Positions 1-9,186 of a DNA stretch of 64,000 bases are shown here, one piece after another. The stretch is from Peptococcaceae bacterium. Its GTDB lineage: Bacteria > Bacillota > Desulfitobacteriia > Desulfitobacteriales > Syntrophobotulaceae. Position 1 is the first letter of the stretch. Each line of letters starts with the position of its first letter. The translations under genes were made by a program, and so were the position numbers. A model generated the notes under the pieces. The model saw only the letters and a program-made list of their open reading frames with translations, did no database searches and was not told the DNA's origin. Where the stretch lies: NCBI GenBank assembly GCA_012517475.1, contig JAAYUV010000053.1, forward strand, positions 1 through 64,000, given 5' to 3'.

Positions 1-133
1 AATCAAATCGGATTTACCTGACTGAATCAGGCCGGATTGGTATGACTGAACTGCTCCGGATTCATGTGTCTGAATTGGTCCAGAACAGTCTGTCGGGATT
101 GACCGGATTAGCCTGTCTGAATCGGTCCGGAAT
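1..133. repeat. degenerate ~24-bp tandem repeat at window edge
   Basis: Imperfect copies of a unit resembling GACTGAATCAGGCCGGATT start at 20, 44, 68, 88 and 115. The first two steps are exactly 24 bp and the later ones are irregular (20 and 27 bp). A further half unit lies at 1-19. The array continues out of the window on the left and overlaps the last ~23 codons of the minus-strand gene at 62-1264. No coding sense was recognised in it. Confidence is moderate because the copies diverge strongly and only part of the array is visible. Confidence 0.55.
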
Positions 134-1264
134 ATGCATAGTAGGAATCCCATGGCGTTTACATGCATAAATACTGGCCAAACAACTATAAGCTTCTTCA
201 GGATATATTAATGCTGCACTTGGCTTGTATTGCCTTATGAACTTATCACAAAATTCAATCCTATATAAAATATCTTGGAGTATGGGGAGAAAATCAGTTG
301 AGGCTATTGCTAAATATAACATTGCGTTAACATTGTATCTAGCCCGCATGGCGAAATCCATTGCAACGCTTCTCATCAGGAAACTCATAATATAAAGTTT
401 AATCCCCTTACAACTTTTTTCCGAATGAATCAAGTTAGCTTCATATCCATGCTGAGATAAATATTCTTGGGAATAATGGTTGTCAACCAAGATACGATAA
501 TCAATGTCGTCATTGATACTGTTGAGTGTATAAATAAGTGGATCGAGAACATTTTTACCACCTATTACTTCTGCTACCGAAAATAATAACCTTTCTGGTT
601 CTTTTTCATTTTTTATAGATTGTTGTTGAGAACTCACAAACGGTGTTGCCTTAAAAATATCACTAAAAATAAATAGCCTTCTAAAGAGGGGAAGTTTTTT
701 AAACGTAAAATAGGATAAACGGTATAAAGAATATCTTAAATAATCAAACATATCGCGCTTTGTTCTAGGAAAAAGTGATTTGTTAACCCGAAAACAAGCA
801 AATTCCGATGAATAAAAAGTTAAAAAAGGAAACATTGTCAATACAATATGAGCATCTGCAGTTCCATGATTGAAATCTTTCTGGCATAGAAAATCCACGG
901 ACAAAAAGTTCCGTAGTTTTCTTATCATATCATCACGAGTTCCCCGTGCTATGGACTGATCTTGGATTTTTAAACAAAAGAATTTATCACAAACTTCTTG
1001 CCAACTAGAAAATATCTCTCCTGTACGTTTAAATAATAAACTATCTTCTTTCTCGGTTAAAAGCGTACGGCACCAAGGAACATCTATACCATTTTTTTTA
1101 AGTTCATAACTGATTACATGATCCGTTGTATAAACCCTTATTCTTTTTGAATCATAGCTTTCAGAACAAGTTTGGATAAATTCACAAACAGATTTTAAAG
1201 CTTCTGAATTAATAAGCTCAGAGTAATTAATTTTGATAATATAAACATTTATTTTGGTTCTCAC
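62..1264 (-). CDS. glycosyltransferase-like surface-carbohydrate protein, C-terminus probably lost
   Basis: A 400-residue cytoplasmic-looking protein with no signal peptide and no clear membrane segment. The region from about residue 345 (KPSAALIYPEEAY, then a run ending GIPTMHIPDRF) resembles the end of the N-terminal Rossmann-like half of GT-B-type capsule or surface-carbohydrate proteins, where a short strand precedes the nucleotide-sugar half. That second half is absent: the reading frame enters the degenerate repeat at 1-133 and stops. It is the last gene of the glycan operon visible here, 29 bp after the radical SAM gene. I infer a truncated glycosyltransferase-like gene; the exact activity is unknown. 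It could also be a complete member of an unrecognised short family. Confidence 0.45.
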   Translation of the reverse strand: MRTKINVYIIKINYSELINSEALKSVCEFIQTCSESYDSKRIRVYTTDHVISYELKKNGIDVPWCRTLLTEKEDSLLFKRTGEIFSSWQEVCDKFFCLKIQDQSIARGTRDDMIRKLRNFLSVDFLCQKDFNHGTADAHIVLTMFPFLTFYSSEFACFRVNKSLFPRTKRDMFDYLRYSLYRLSYFTFKKLPLFRRLFIFSDIFKATPFVSSQQQSIKNEKEPERLLFSVAEVIGGKNVLDPLIYTLNSINDDIDYRILVDNHYSQEYLSQHGYEANLIHSEKSCKGIKLYIMSFLMRSVAMDFAMRARYNVNAMLYLAIASTDFLPILQDILYRIEFCDKFIRQYKPSAALIYPEEAYSCLASIYACKRHGIPTMHIPDRFRQANPVNPDRLFWTNSDT

Positions 1265-1293
1265 TTTATTACTTACCCGTATCCCTCTATTGT

Positions 1294-2835
1294 TCAGTCA
1301 ATTATTCTTAGCAGTTGTAAAACCCTTTTAGTTGTCTCTTTCAAAGCCGGCGCCTTACCAAGGTTACTCTTTATTCTATAACCGAGTTCTGAATTCAAAA
1401 AACCCATAGCTTTTTTCTTAATAAAGCCTGGCGGCTTCGACCAATAGCCTAATTCAACGTTTATGATAGTTGTGTATTTATCCCTCATTGCCACTAACTT
1501 TTCATTTGGCCAGTTCGTAAAGTTAATTCGAATCTTGTTAAACCCACCCTCCAGTGATTCGAGATAATCTTCCTCATTTTTGATCAGGCCACTGGCAACC
1601 GCATCATCATAAAGCTTTGAACCCGGGAGAGGCGTAATAAAACCAAAGCCACCCCCCCGCATACCCTGACGCACCTTAGTATGTAAACCTTTATACAATC
1701 TGGCAGTGTGTCGTAATGTTAGCCAGTTTTCTCCAGGGAAACCAATAATCATTTGTGGGTTGACTACTAGCCCCGCTTCTAATGCAACTTCGAATGTTTT
1801 TCTTATCTTCGCTGCAGTTTGTCGCTTATTCATAGCCGCAAGTATTTTATCAGAACCGCTTTCTACTCCAAAACTGACTGTATGACATCCTCCTTCCTTA
1901 ATGACCTTCGCCATTTCTAAAGTGAAGGTGTCGATTCGCCCATTACATGACCAGCGCAACTTATACTTTTTCATTAAAAGGGAAATTTCAGTGGCTCTTT
2001 TTAAATTAAGCAATACAAATTCATCTATAAACATGACATAACCGAGATTGGGTATTTGCTCTTTCATTGAGACTATCTGTTTTTCGATGAAATCTATCGG
2101 GTATAAACGGAATTTTTCAAATTGCTTGGAACAAAATGTACAGGAAAAAGGGCACCCTCGGGCACTCATTGCATTTCCTGTCCGATATTCATCCATCATC
2201 CAGGTATAAGCCTCTAAATCAATCCCCTCATAGCTGGGTAACACCTGATAAGCGGGGTCGTTAAGGTCGATTTCGACAATTGGGTGTTTAACAATCTCAA
2301 CATTTAAACAGACTTCTATTTTTAGATCTAAAGTATTATCTTGGTATCCTTCTGATTTCCGGTAAGCTATACTAGGAATTCCTGTTAGATCTTTAAAATC
2401 TGTTTTTAATAAACCGGGAAGAGTGTTTTCTGCTTCGCTAAGAATGGCTATGTTAGCTGCTGTTTTTGTTAACAGATTTAAGTAATTAAAATGTGCCAGA
2501 CAACCACCTACCACAATCTTCGTATCCGGCCAGGTTTCCCTGCATTTTTGTGCAAACCACTTAACATAAGCGTATTGTGTCGACATTGCAGAAATTAAAA
2601 TTGCAGAAAAACGCTTACTCCGATGTTCAGAAAGAAAGGTCTGAACCTGATGGCGCTCAAGATTCTGTCCTTGAATATCTAAGATGGTTGGGATAAATCC
2701 CTGTTCACGTAATATCCTATTTACAATTCCAAATCCAATTGGCAAGGTATCGCTGCCTCTTCTATCACTAGGATTGTGAAAATACGTATGGGGATGTACA
2801 AGTAGTATCTCCCTTACCTGATCTCTATTTTGCAT
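1294..2835 (-). CDS. B12-binding-domain radical SAM protein
   Basis: A 513-residue protein. Residues about 8-150 look like a cobalamin-binding Rossmann domain (ILLVHPHTYF, then GIVNRILREQGF and VVGGCLAHFN). The radical SAM core follows, with the cluster motif C228-x3-C232-x2-C235 in a GCPFSCTFC context and later TIM-barrel signatures (VSFGVESGSDKIL, MIIGFPGENW). Such B12-radical SAM enzymes include methylases of unactivated carbons and other rearrangement enzymes; the substrate cannot be read from sequence. It sits between a methyltransferase-like gene and a glycosyltransferase-like gene in a polysaccharide operon, so modification of a sugar or lipid-linked glycan is a reasonable inference. 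Confidence 0.85.
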   Translation of the reverse strand: MQNRDQVREILLVHPHTYFHNPSDRRGSDTLPIGFGIVNRILREQGFIPTILDIQGQNLERHQVQTFLSEHRSKRFSAILISAMSTQYAYVKWFAQKCRETWPDTKIVVGGCLAHFNYLNLLTKTAANIAILSEAENTLPGLLKTDFKDLTGIPSIAYRKSEGYQDNTLDLKIEVCLNVEIVKHPIVEIDLNDPAYQVLPSYEGIDLEAYTWMMDEYRTGNAMSARGCPFSCTFCSKQFEKFRLYPIDFIEKQIVSMKEQIPNLGYVMFIDEFVLLNLKRATEISLLMKKYKLRWSCNGRIDTFTLEMAKVIKEGGCHTVSFGVESGSDKILAAMNKRQTAAKIRKTFEVALEAGLVVNPQMIIGFPGENWLTLRHTARLYKGLHTKVRQGMRGGGFGFITPLPGSKLYDDAVASGLIKNEEDYLESLEGGFNKIRINFTNWPNEKLVAMRDKYTTIINVELGYWSKPPGFIKKKAMGFLNSELGYRIKSNLGKAPALKETTKRVLQLLRIID

Positions 2836-2862
2836 TATTGCCTCCTAAAACAGGTCTATTAT

Positions 2863-3726
2863 TTATGAATGGTTAAATAACTTTGCTACTAAATCTTTTA
2901 CAGACTTATGAATGCTTAATGGTTTATTAATAATTCCCTGGGAGTAATCGTAGTATTTTATAATGGTAGGTCTACTTTTTTGAGGAGTTCTTCCTCTTCC
3001 GTGAAAATCGGAAATCTCTACTTCTCTCGATGAAAAATACCTGTCCGCATCTTGTCTAGTTCCTTTGTATCCTATTAGCAATGAAATTCCCGGACTTTCT
3101 TTCCAATAATACAGATCCAGTAATATTATCCCTACTGATGCGAGTTGTTTCTCAATAAGTCCAATACAATGTGGGTTTTGGTTATACGTGATTCCCCCAC
3201 AGTAACTTTGAAGAATTAATAATCCTCCTGGGGCAAGCAGTTGGCCCGTTACGTCAATAGTAATTTGATGAAATGGTAATTCATTGTTTGGCCATTTATG
3301 ATCATTCCTAGCCAGGATATCTGCTGTTCTTATCTCATTTGGTGTAAAACCACTAAAATAAATCACTTCAAAATCTTCTTTATATTCATTAACATTTCGA
3401 GCATCGCCGATGTAGTAAACAAGATTTTCATCTTTGGAAACTGGTGTCTCTAGACCTGCAAGATAAGATTCTATTACGTTATCTTCATCAATATCAACAA
3501 ATGAAAGCATATTGTTACCAATTTTATACAACCAATATTCTTCATGCCCATATGAACCACCGATTGAAATAATACATTTATTAAAGAGTCCATATCGCTT
3601 AATTAGTATATCCATAGGTTTTTGGCACTTAAGATAGGAATCTACAAAGATCTCTTGGGATAGCTTTGGCTTACCCGTTTTTAAACCATCATAGAATTCA
3701 TGAGCAGATACTGTATAACGTTTCAT
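2863..3726 (-). CDS. SAM-dependent methyltransferase-like protein
   Basis: About 287 residues. The ATG at 3726 is preferred because an AAGGATGG ribosome site sits about 8 bases upstream; an upstream extension to 3804 would overlap the preceding gene by 60 bases. Residues in the middle (CIISIGGSYGHEEYWLY, then FVDIDEDNVIESY and IGDARNVNEY) resemble the glycine-rich SAM motif I and acidic motif II of class I methyltransferases, followed by PGGLLILQSYCGG like the post-motif strand. No transmembrane segments. It lies directly upstream of the radical SAM gene in the same operon. The fold assignment is moderately supported and the substrate is unknown. Confidence 0.5.
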   Translation of the reverse strand: MKRYTVSAHEFYDGLKTGKPKLSQEIFVDSYLKCQKPMDILIKRYGLFNKCIISIGGSYGHEEYWLYKIGNNMLSFVDIDEDNVIESYLAGLETPVSKDENLVYYIGDARNVNEYKEDFEVIYFSGFTPNEIRTADILARNDHKWPNNELPFHQITIDVTGQLLAPGGLLILQSYCGGITYNQNPHCIGLIEKQLASVGIILLDLYYWKESPGISLLIGYKGTRQDADRYFSSREVEISDFHGRGRTPQKSRPTIIKYYDYSQGIINKPLSIHKSVKDLVAKLFNHS

Positions 3727-3743
3727 CCAATACCATCCTTTTT

Positions 3744-5195
3744 TTATACTTCTTTTATTATAGACATATATCTCTCTGCAACCAGTCCATCGGGTTTTCC
3801 CCATTCCATAGAGGACTCTTCCTGCTGGAGCTTAAGCTGGCTCAAATATCTTTCATTATCAAGCACCTGCTTTACGGCATTAACAAAATCTTGTAAACTA
3901 TTCACACAGATAATACCACCAAGGTCTTCATAATCTTCATCTTTATATTGAAACACATCGTAATTAATGACTGGAACACTGCAGGAAATCGCTAAACGTA
4001 TGGCGGAGGACGTAATAGAAATAAATAAATCTGAGCATGGCAATAGCTCACAGATCGGTCGCAAAGATACTTTAGAGCAATCATTTTCTAAATATTTTAC
4101 GCCCTCATATCTTAGTCGAGGATGTAAAGTGTATACAGTCCTGATATTTTTATAACAATTTAAAGGAGAAACTAAGGCTCCAATGATTTCTCTATGTGTT
4201 CTAAATTCGCATTCGGTACGATTAGAAAAGTCAAATTCATCTGGTAATGAGACTAGAATAATCTTAATTTCCTCTGAATAAGAAAGGCTAAGTTCTTCGC
4301 AAAGACTTAACCTTTCTTTTTCACGATTTTGAAGAAGCCTGTACATGGTATCATGTTGTAAAGAACCTACAATTCTCAATTTGTTTTCAGGAATCCCTTC
4401 TTTTTTAAACAGCTGAAAAAAATGATGGCTTTCTACGACAACTATTTTTGATGATCCTAAATTATCAATCCAAGGATATTCTCTTTCGATATTATACCTA
4501 TGAGAAGCGAGAATCCATCCAATATTCGCTCTCATTATTCTTTTACCTTTGTATTCATATATCCATTTTGGAAATTTTTTTAATAAGAGTTTATTCAAAA
4601 CCCGATTTGCATCAAAATGGTAGAAAATATCCGCTGGCAGATCATAGAACCATTTAACAGTAGACTCTGCCTTTACAAAGCAAAATGGTATATCTATAAT
4701 AGGAATACCCCTTTGCTTTGCATAGGAAAAAACAGGATCAAAAAAATATCCTACAGTTTCTATTGGTACAAAAATCACAGCTGGATCATAAAAATCAACA
4801 ATTCTATTAGTGGAAATAAATTTGGTTACCCGTCGATATTCCTCAACATTAGCTCTAAAAAATCTGTAGTAGTTTTTAAATACTGAAGGTATAATATTTT
4901 TAACCTGTCGTTTTAGCCAACTTAATCTTTTAATATTACTGAGATTATAATTTATTTTAGACTTATCATCTACCATTCTATGATCTTTATTGTACGCCAA
5001 GGTCTCCCAGTTTTTACTACTAACACAATCTATATTTTCAGTATTACATTTTTTGTAACAAACTTTGTTATCTTGTTCTTCATCAAAAACAAATATAGGA
5101 TTGTAGATATCACACTTTTTTAATAATTGAGCAAGTAAAAATAACTCCTGAAACTGGGTAGGAACAGCACAGAATAATAGAACATTTTTTTTCAC
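3744..5195 (-). CDS. GT-B-type polysaccharide transferase-like protein
   Basis: 483 residues, GTG start with a strong GGAGGT site. The N-terminal half has Rossmann-like strands (NVLLFCAVPTQFQELFLLAQLL; VIFVPIETVGYFFDP). The C-terminal half has features of nucleotide-sugar or CDP-polyol transferases: GSLQHDTMYRLL, TVYTLHPRLRYEG, and a SDLFISITSSAIRLAI stretch like the donor-binding helix, followed by VPVINYD. It resembles wall-polymer or capsule transferases related to the UDP-GlcNAc 2-epimerase fold. Its gene lies downstream of neuC-like and neuB-like genes, so transfer of an acidic sugar is possible. Exact donor and acceptor are unknown. Base composition is very AT-rich, like its neighbours. 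Confidence 0.5.
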   Translation of the reverse strand: MKKNVLLFCAVPTQFQELFLLAQLLKKCDIYNPIFVFDEEQDNKVCYKKCNTENIDCVSSKNWETLAYNKDHRMVDDKSKINYNLSNIKRLSWLKRQVKNIIPSVFKNYYRFFRANVEEYRRVTKFISTNRIVDFYDPAVIFVPIETVGYFFDPVFSYAKQRGIPIIDIPFCFVKAESTVKWFYDLPADIFYHFDANRVLNKLLLKKFPKWIYEYKGKRIMRANIGWILASHRYNIEREYPWIDNLGSSKIVVVESHHFFQLFKKEGIPENKLRIVGSLQHDTMYRLLQNREKERLSLCEELSLSYSEEIKIILVSLPDEFDFSNRTECEFRTHREIIGALVSPLNCYKNIRTVYTLHPRLRYEGVKYLENDCSKVSLRPICELLPCSDLFISITSSAIRLAISCSVPVINYDVFQYKDEDYEDLGGIICVNSLQDFVNAVKQVLDNERYLSQLKLQQEESSMEWGKPDGLVAERYMSIIKEV

Positions 5196-5221
5196 TCTAA
5201 TGCCTTACCTCCTTAATCCAG

Positions 5222-6415
5222 TCAGTTTAAATCAAAAAAACTCTTTTTAATGTTGATTTTCTCACTTTTAAAATAATCCTTTAAATGCAAAACAATTTTT
5301 TCAGATACATTACCATTACCATATGGGTTTATTATATTTCTGATATTAGCTCGGAATGTCTCACTTTGAACAGTCTTTATTGCCTTGGAAATATTCTTAT
5401 GATAAGGATCACAGTTAATGACAGATTTTGCTTGAATTCGTCCCTTTTGCCTATCCCCTATATTAATTGTAGGAATATTAAATGACGGTGCTTCAATAAT
5501 TCCGCTAGATGAATTACCCACTACGGCTAAAGTATACTTCATAGCACTTAAATACTTGATCTGACCCATTGAAGTAAAAGCTATACTTCTAACCGGGTCT
5601 CTTGCAACATATTCATCAATCATTGAATTGATGATTCTGCCATCTGTATCTGCGTTTGCTTTAGTGAAAATGATTTTAAATTCTTCTTTATACTCATTTA
5701 AAGCTTTAAGTAATTCAGAAAATTGAGTCTGTGCAGTGTTATTCTCTAACGTTACTGGGTGGAAAGTTACCAATATATATGGTTTATCTAACTTAAAGTT
5801 AATATCCTTTTCTAAATCTTCTTTAGATAAAAGCTGCATTTTATTTATATTTTCTATCCCAATAGCACCAACATTAAAAACCCTTTCGGGATTTTCTCCT
5901 AGTTGAATAACCCGTTTTCTATATTCTTCAGTGCTTGTAAAATGCAAAAAACTCATTTTTGTAATAGAGTGCCGGATTGCTTCATCGATCATACCTTCTG
6001 TTGTTTCCCCGCCATGTAGATGAGCTATGGGTATCCTAGCAGTCATAGCTGCAACACAGGCTGCAAAAGTCTCATATCGATCTCCTAGAACGACAATCAT
6101 ATCCGGTTTTGTAGCTTCAAAATAATCTGCAAAACCACTTATACCCAGAGATATGGATTTGGATATCCCCACATTGGTATCAGAGCTTAATAAATTCTCT
6201 ATTTTAACATCTATATTAAAACCATCTTTTTTAATTTCTTTATATGTCAATCCAAACTCTGGAGATAAATGCATTCCAGTCGCAGCAATTTTTAAATCGA
6301 ATTGATCATCTTCAGCCAATTTTGTTAATAACGGATATAACAATCCATAATCTGCTCTGGTTCCGGTAATGACACATATTTTTTTTCTTTTTTGCGTAAA
6401 TGTATGATCCTTCAT
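5222..6415 (-). CDS. legG: NeuC/LegG-type hydrolysing NDP-sugar 2-epimerase
   Basis: 397 residues, normal length for the family. Hallmarks are VITGTRADYGLLYPLL near the N-terminus, MIVVLGDRYETFA, HLHGGETTEGMIDEAIRH, and a late VVGNSSSGIIEAP donor-binding stretch. These enzymes remove the nucleotide while inverting C2, giving ManNAc from UDP-GlcNAc (NeuC) or 2,4-diacetamido-2,4,6-trideoxymannose (LegG). The adjacent dehydratase and aminotransferase genes make the legionaminic-acid version more likely than the sialic-acid one. It acts in the cytoplasm just before the NeuB-type synthase encoded by the adjacent gene 28 bp upstream. The symbol is inferred from context. Confidence 0.85.
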   Translation of the reverse strand: MKDHTFTQKRKKICVITGTRADYGLLYPLLTKLAEDDQFDLKIAATGMHLSPEFGLTYKEIKKDGFNIDVKIENLLSSDTNVGISKSISLGISGFADYFEATKPDMIVVLGDRYETFAACVAAMTARIPIAHLHGGETTEGMIDEAIRHSITKMSFLHFTSTEEYRKRVIQLGENPERVFNVGAIGIENINKMQLLSKEDLEKDINFKLDKPYILVTFHPVTLENNTAQTQFSELLKALNEYKEEFKIIFTKANADTDGRIINSMIDEYVARDPVRSIAFTSMGQIKYLSAMKYTLAVVGNSSSGIIEAPSFNIPTINIGDRQKGRIQAKSVINCDPYHKNISKAIKTVQSETFRANIRNIINPYGNGNVSEKIVLHLKDYFKSEKINIKKSFFDLN

Positions 6416-6443
6416 TTCTCGCCCTTCAAACTAAATAATTTGT

Positions 6444-7439
6444 TTAAAGTTCAATCAAATCATCTTCAAAATAATCTTTTTTTGCCTTATTACCAATGAC
6501 ATCAAACCATTTAAGTGGCGACATTCCATTCCCAGGTCTCTTTACGGCAAGGTTTTCTTCAGTAAAAAGCTCGCCCTTCTTAATATGTTTTTTGGCAACG
6601 ATACTTTTTCTAACAATCTTTATATTATCAAATTCCGATAAGGACGGTTCCTTAACTCCACTGCCCAAAGCCTTTTCCACATTTCGTATGGAGTCAATCA
6701 TTGCTTTAAGCTCGTTTGGTTCAAGACTTGCTAGATGGTCAGGACCATTCAAGCTCTTATCAAGAGTAAAGTGTTTTTCAATAACTTCTGCACCCAAAGC
6801 TACTGCTGCAATAGGCACTTCGATTCCAAGAGTATGATCAGAATAACCAACTTTACAGTGCAATGCATTTTTTAATGTCGTTATTGCCAGAATGTTTGCG
6901 TCAGTATATGGTGTTGGATATTGGGTATTACAATGAAGAATAGTTATATCCGGCGCACCGTTTTTCTCTAAAACCTGAACAGCAAACTCTGTTTCTTCAA
7001 TACTGCTCATTCCCGTTGATAATATTACAGGCTTTCCTTTTTTTGCGATTTTAATTAAATAAGGCAAGTTCGTTATTTCTCCCGATGGAATTTTGAACCG
7101 TTTCATTCCGATGCTATCAAGGAAATCAATGGTTTCAAAATCAAACGGGCTTGAAAGAAATTCTATACCGGTATGGTCAGAATAATACTTTAATTCCCTA
7201 AATTCCTCAAAACTTAAAGTCAATTTCTGAAGCATATAAAATTGGCTCTCATCATTATTTGTGTTTTTTAATTGGTAATCAGCTTTAATTGCTTGTTTGG
7301 TGACCAGGTTCTTTGGAATAAATGTCTGAAATTTTACAGCATTCGCGCCAGCAGCTTTAGCAACTTCGATTAGTCTTTTCGCATTATCTATGTTCCCGTT
7401 ATGATTAACTCCAGCTTCAGCTATAACATATGTACCCAT
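6444..7439 (-). CDS. legI: NeuB/LegI-type nonulosonic acid synthase
   Basis: 331 residues. It opens with YVIAEAGVNHNGNIDNAK and VKFQTF, typical of the NeuB TIM barrel, with FLSSPFDFETIDFL, ILSTGMSS, LHCNTQYPTP and VGYSDHT signatures. Residues from about 275 (RKSIVAKKHIKKGELF) form the C-terminal antifreeze-like SAF domain. The enzyme condenses phosphoenolpyruvate with a six-carbon amino sugar to give a nine-carbon sialic-type acid; next to LegB, LegC and LegG homologues the product is probably legionaminic acid. The start is within 3 bp of the upstream stop, indicating translational coupling. Confidence 0.92.
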   Translation of the reverse strand: MGTYVIAEAGVNHNGNIDNAKRLIEVAKAAGANAVKFQTFIPKNLVTKQAIKADYQLKNTNNDESQFYMLQKLTLSFEEFRELKYYSDHTGIEFLSSPFDFETIDFLDSIGMKRFKIPSGEITNLPYLIKIAKKGKPVILSTGMSSIEETEFAVQVLEKNGAPDITILHCNTQYPTPYTDANILAITTLKNALHCKVGYSDHTLGIEVPIAAVALGAEVIEKHFTLDKSLNGPDHLASLEPNELKAMIDSIRNVEKALGSGVKEPSLSEFDNIKIVRKSIVAKKHIKKGELFTEENLAVKRPGNGMSPLKWFDVIGNKAKKDYFEDDLIEL

Positions 7440-7441
7440 TT

Positions 7442-8086
7442 TTAGCTCGAAACCTCCTTACAAGGGTTTCCATAGGCTATTGTATGATCTGCGATATCAT
7501 GGGTTACCACACTTCCTGCGCCGATTAGTGTTCCTTGTCCAATTGATAGACCTTCAATAACAGTAGCATTTGCCCCAATATGAGTGTCATTTCCAACCGT
7601 AACATCACCGCAGACTACAGCGTTCGAAGAAATATGGGTAAACTTCCCGATATTACATCCATGCTCAATAACGCTAGCCGTATTGATGATAGACATATCT
7701 CCAATTTTGCACCCGGCATTAACAACGACTTTTTTTCCAATAAATATCCCTTCACCAAGTATAGCATTCTTACTGACTACTGCAGATGGATCAATGATAT
7801 TTGGTAATGTAAAACCTATTTTCTTAAGTTTATAATATAACATTTTCCTTAGAGCCGTATTTCCAACACTTCCAATTGTAACAGCTGAATACTTAACCCC
7901 TGTATTTAAAATATCTACAAGGGAATCGTCTGTGCCGATAATTTCATGCCCCATAATCTGTTTGCCAATGTTTTGATTCAGGTCAACTACACCACAAATA
8001 TCGTATTCACCAACTGACTGAATAACATCGACAACACTAATTGCGTGGCCCCCACCGCCAACTAATACGATCTTTTTCAAAGTCAC
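7442..8086 (-). CDS. legH: NeuD/LegH-type sugar O/N-acetyltransferase
   Basis: 214 residues. A Rossmann-like N-terminus (KIVLVGGGGHAISVVDVI) is followed from about residue 85 by a left-handed beta-helix of hexapeptide repeats (AILGEGIFIGKKVVVNAG, IINTASVIEHGCNIGKF). This is the PglD/NeuD architecture, which acetylates the 4-amino group of UDP/GDP-4-amino sugars. In the legionaminic pathway LegH acts after aminotransferase LegC. The reading frame overlaps the stop of the nucleotidyltransferase gene upstream. The start is either the overlapping GTG at 8086 or a TTG at 8080, which has better ribosome-site spacing. Confidence 0.87.
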   Translation of the reverse strand: MTLKKIVLVGGGGHAISVVDVIQSVGEYDICGVVDLNQNIGKQIMGHEIIGTDDSLVDILNTGVKYSAVTIGSVGNTALRKMLYYKLKKIGFTLPNIIDPSAVVSKNAILGEGIFIGKKVVVNAGCKIGDMSIINTASVIEHGCNIGKFTHISSNAVVCGDVTVGNDTHIGANATVIEGLSIGQGTLIGAGSVVTHDIADHTIAYGNPCKEVSS

Positions 8087-9126
8087 ACCTCAAGTCTTTT
8101 TTTCATCTCTTCTAATTCCTCTATCTGACCCATATCCATCCAGCATTGCTCATTAATAGGATATATCCCAACTTTTTGCTCACTAAGACGATATTTATCA
8201 AATATCTCTGGGAAACTGACTGAAATGTCAGGATCAAGTTCCTCAATCACCCGAGGTTCAACGATATACATCCCGGTATTAGTCAGAAATGCATATTCCG
8301 GTTTTTCTATCATACTGTGGATTCTTCCCTGATTATCGAGATTAACAATACCATAGGGAATCGTAATATGTTTAAAAGCACAAATCATCGTAATAACGTT
8401 TCCCTGTTTCTTATGAAACTTGTAAATGTCGTGATAGTCAGCATCAATCAAAATGTCACAGTTAGAGAAGAAAAAGGTGCTATTAACCTTTCCCTTTAAT
8501 AAAGATAGGCCTCCGCCTGTTCCTAACGGAACTAATTCATCAACATATTTAAGATCATAATCTTTATCAAGATCATTAAAATACGATTTAATCATATTCT
8601 TTTTGTGATTTAAAATGAGATAAAATTCTGTACACCCAAAACCCTTGAACCTATTAATAATATGCTCTGTTATCGGGAGATCCCCAATCGGAATTAGCGG
8701 TTTAGGTAGAACTTTCGTATAAGGGTGTAGCCTGGTTCCCAACCCTCCAGCCATGATGACAACTGGGGCATTTATGATGTTTTTTTTATTTGTAATCTCC
8801 AAATCATCTGCAAAAACTAATGATACAATCTTTCGTTCCTCATTAACGATTGGCAGGGCTCTTATGCAATATTTCTTTAAGAAGTCCTGCGCTTTATTCT
8901 TTTGGTTCTCAGGAATAAATTTCGGGGAATAATTTGCAATCTTATGAACCGGCTCTTCAAGGGAACCCCCGCGTAATATATGTCTTCTAATGTCACCATC
9001 GGTAATAACAGCTTTTAATTTATTTTCCGGTGCAATAAAAATTACTTGTTTTGCTGTCTTATCGAGTAGTTTCATAGCCTCTAATACAGAATTATCTTCA
9101 TCAATGAGCAAATTATTGATATTCAT
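8083..9126 (-). CDS. ptmE: CBS-domain sugar-phosphate guanylyltransferase (PtmE-like)
   Basis: 347 residues. Residues about 5-115 form a CBS pair (AVITDGDIRRHIL; RALPIVNEERKIVSLV). From about 124 there is a nucleotidyltransferase domain with VIMAGGLGTRLHPYTKVLPKPLIPIGD, including the pyrophosphorylase signature and lysine. In Campylobacter legionaminic biosynthesis PtmE, with the same CBS-plus-transferase layout, makes GDP-glucosamine from glucosamine-1-phosphate, so the block may use GDP- rather than UDP-linked intermediates. It is translationally coupled to the downstream acetyltransferase. Base specificity (GTP or another NTP) is not provable here. Confidence 0.8.
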   Translation of the reverse strand: MNINNLLIDEDNSVLEAMKLLDKTAKQVIFIAPENKLKAVITDGDIRRHILRGGSLEEPVHKIANYSPKFIPENQKNKAQDFLKKYCIRALPIVNEERKIVSLVFADDLEITNKKNIINAPVVIMAGGLGTRLHPYTKVLPKPLIPIGDLPITEHIINRFKGFGCTEFYLILNHKKNMIKSYFNDLDKDYDLKYVDELVPLGTGGGLSLLKGKVNSTFFFSNCDILIDADYHDIYKFHKKQGNVITMICAFKHITIPYGIVNLDNQGRIHSMIEKPEYAFLTNTGMYIVEPRVIEELDPDISVSFPEIFDKYRLSEQKVGIYPINEQCWMDMGQIEELEEMKKRLEV

Positions 9127-9186
9127 TATATTTCCCTTCTTGCATGAATAGTTAATCTATATACTTTATTGATGCTGAAAAATCTA

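Noticed and set aside
3727-3804. Longer start for the methyltransferase-like gene
   Set aside because: It overlaps the upstream gene by 60 bases and lacks a ribosome site, while ATG 3726 has one.
8083-9126. The nucleotidyltransferase as the missing CMP-legionaminate synthetase
   Set aside because: It has the GGLGTRLxPxT-type pyrophosphorylase motif and CBS domains, not the NeuA/LegF cytidylyltransferase pattern.
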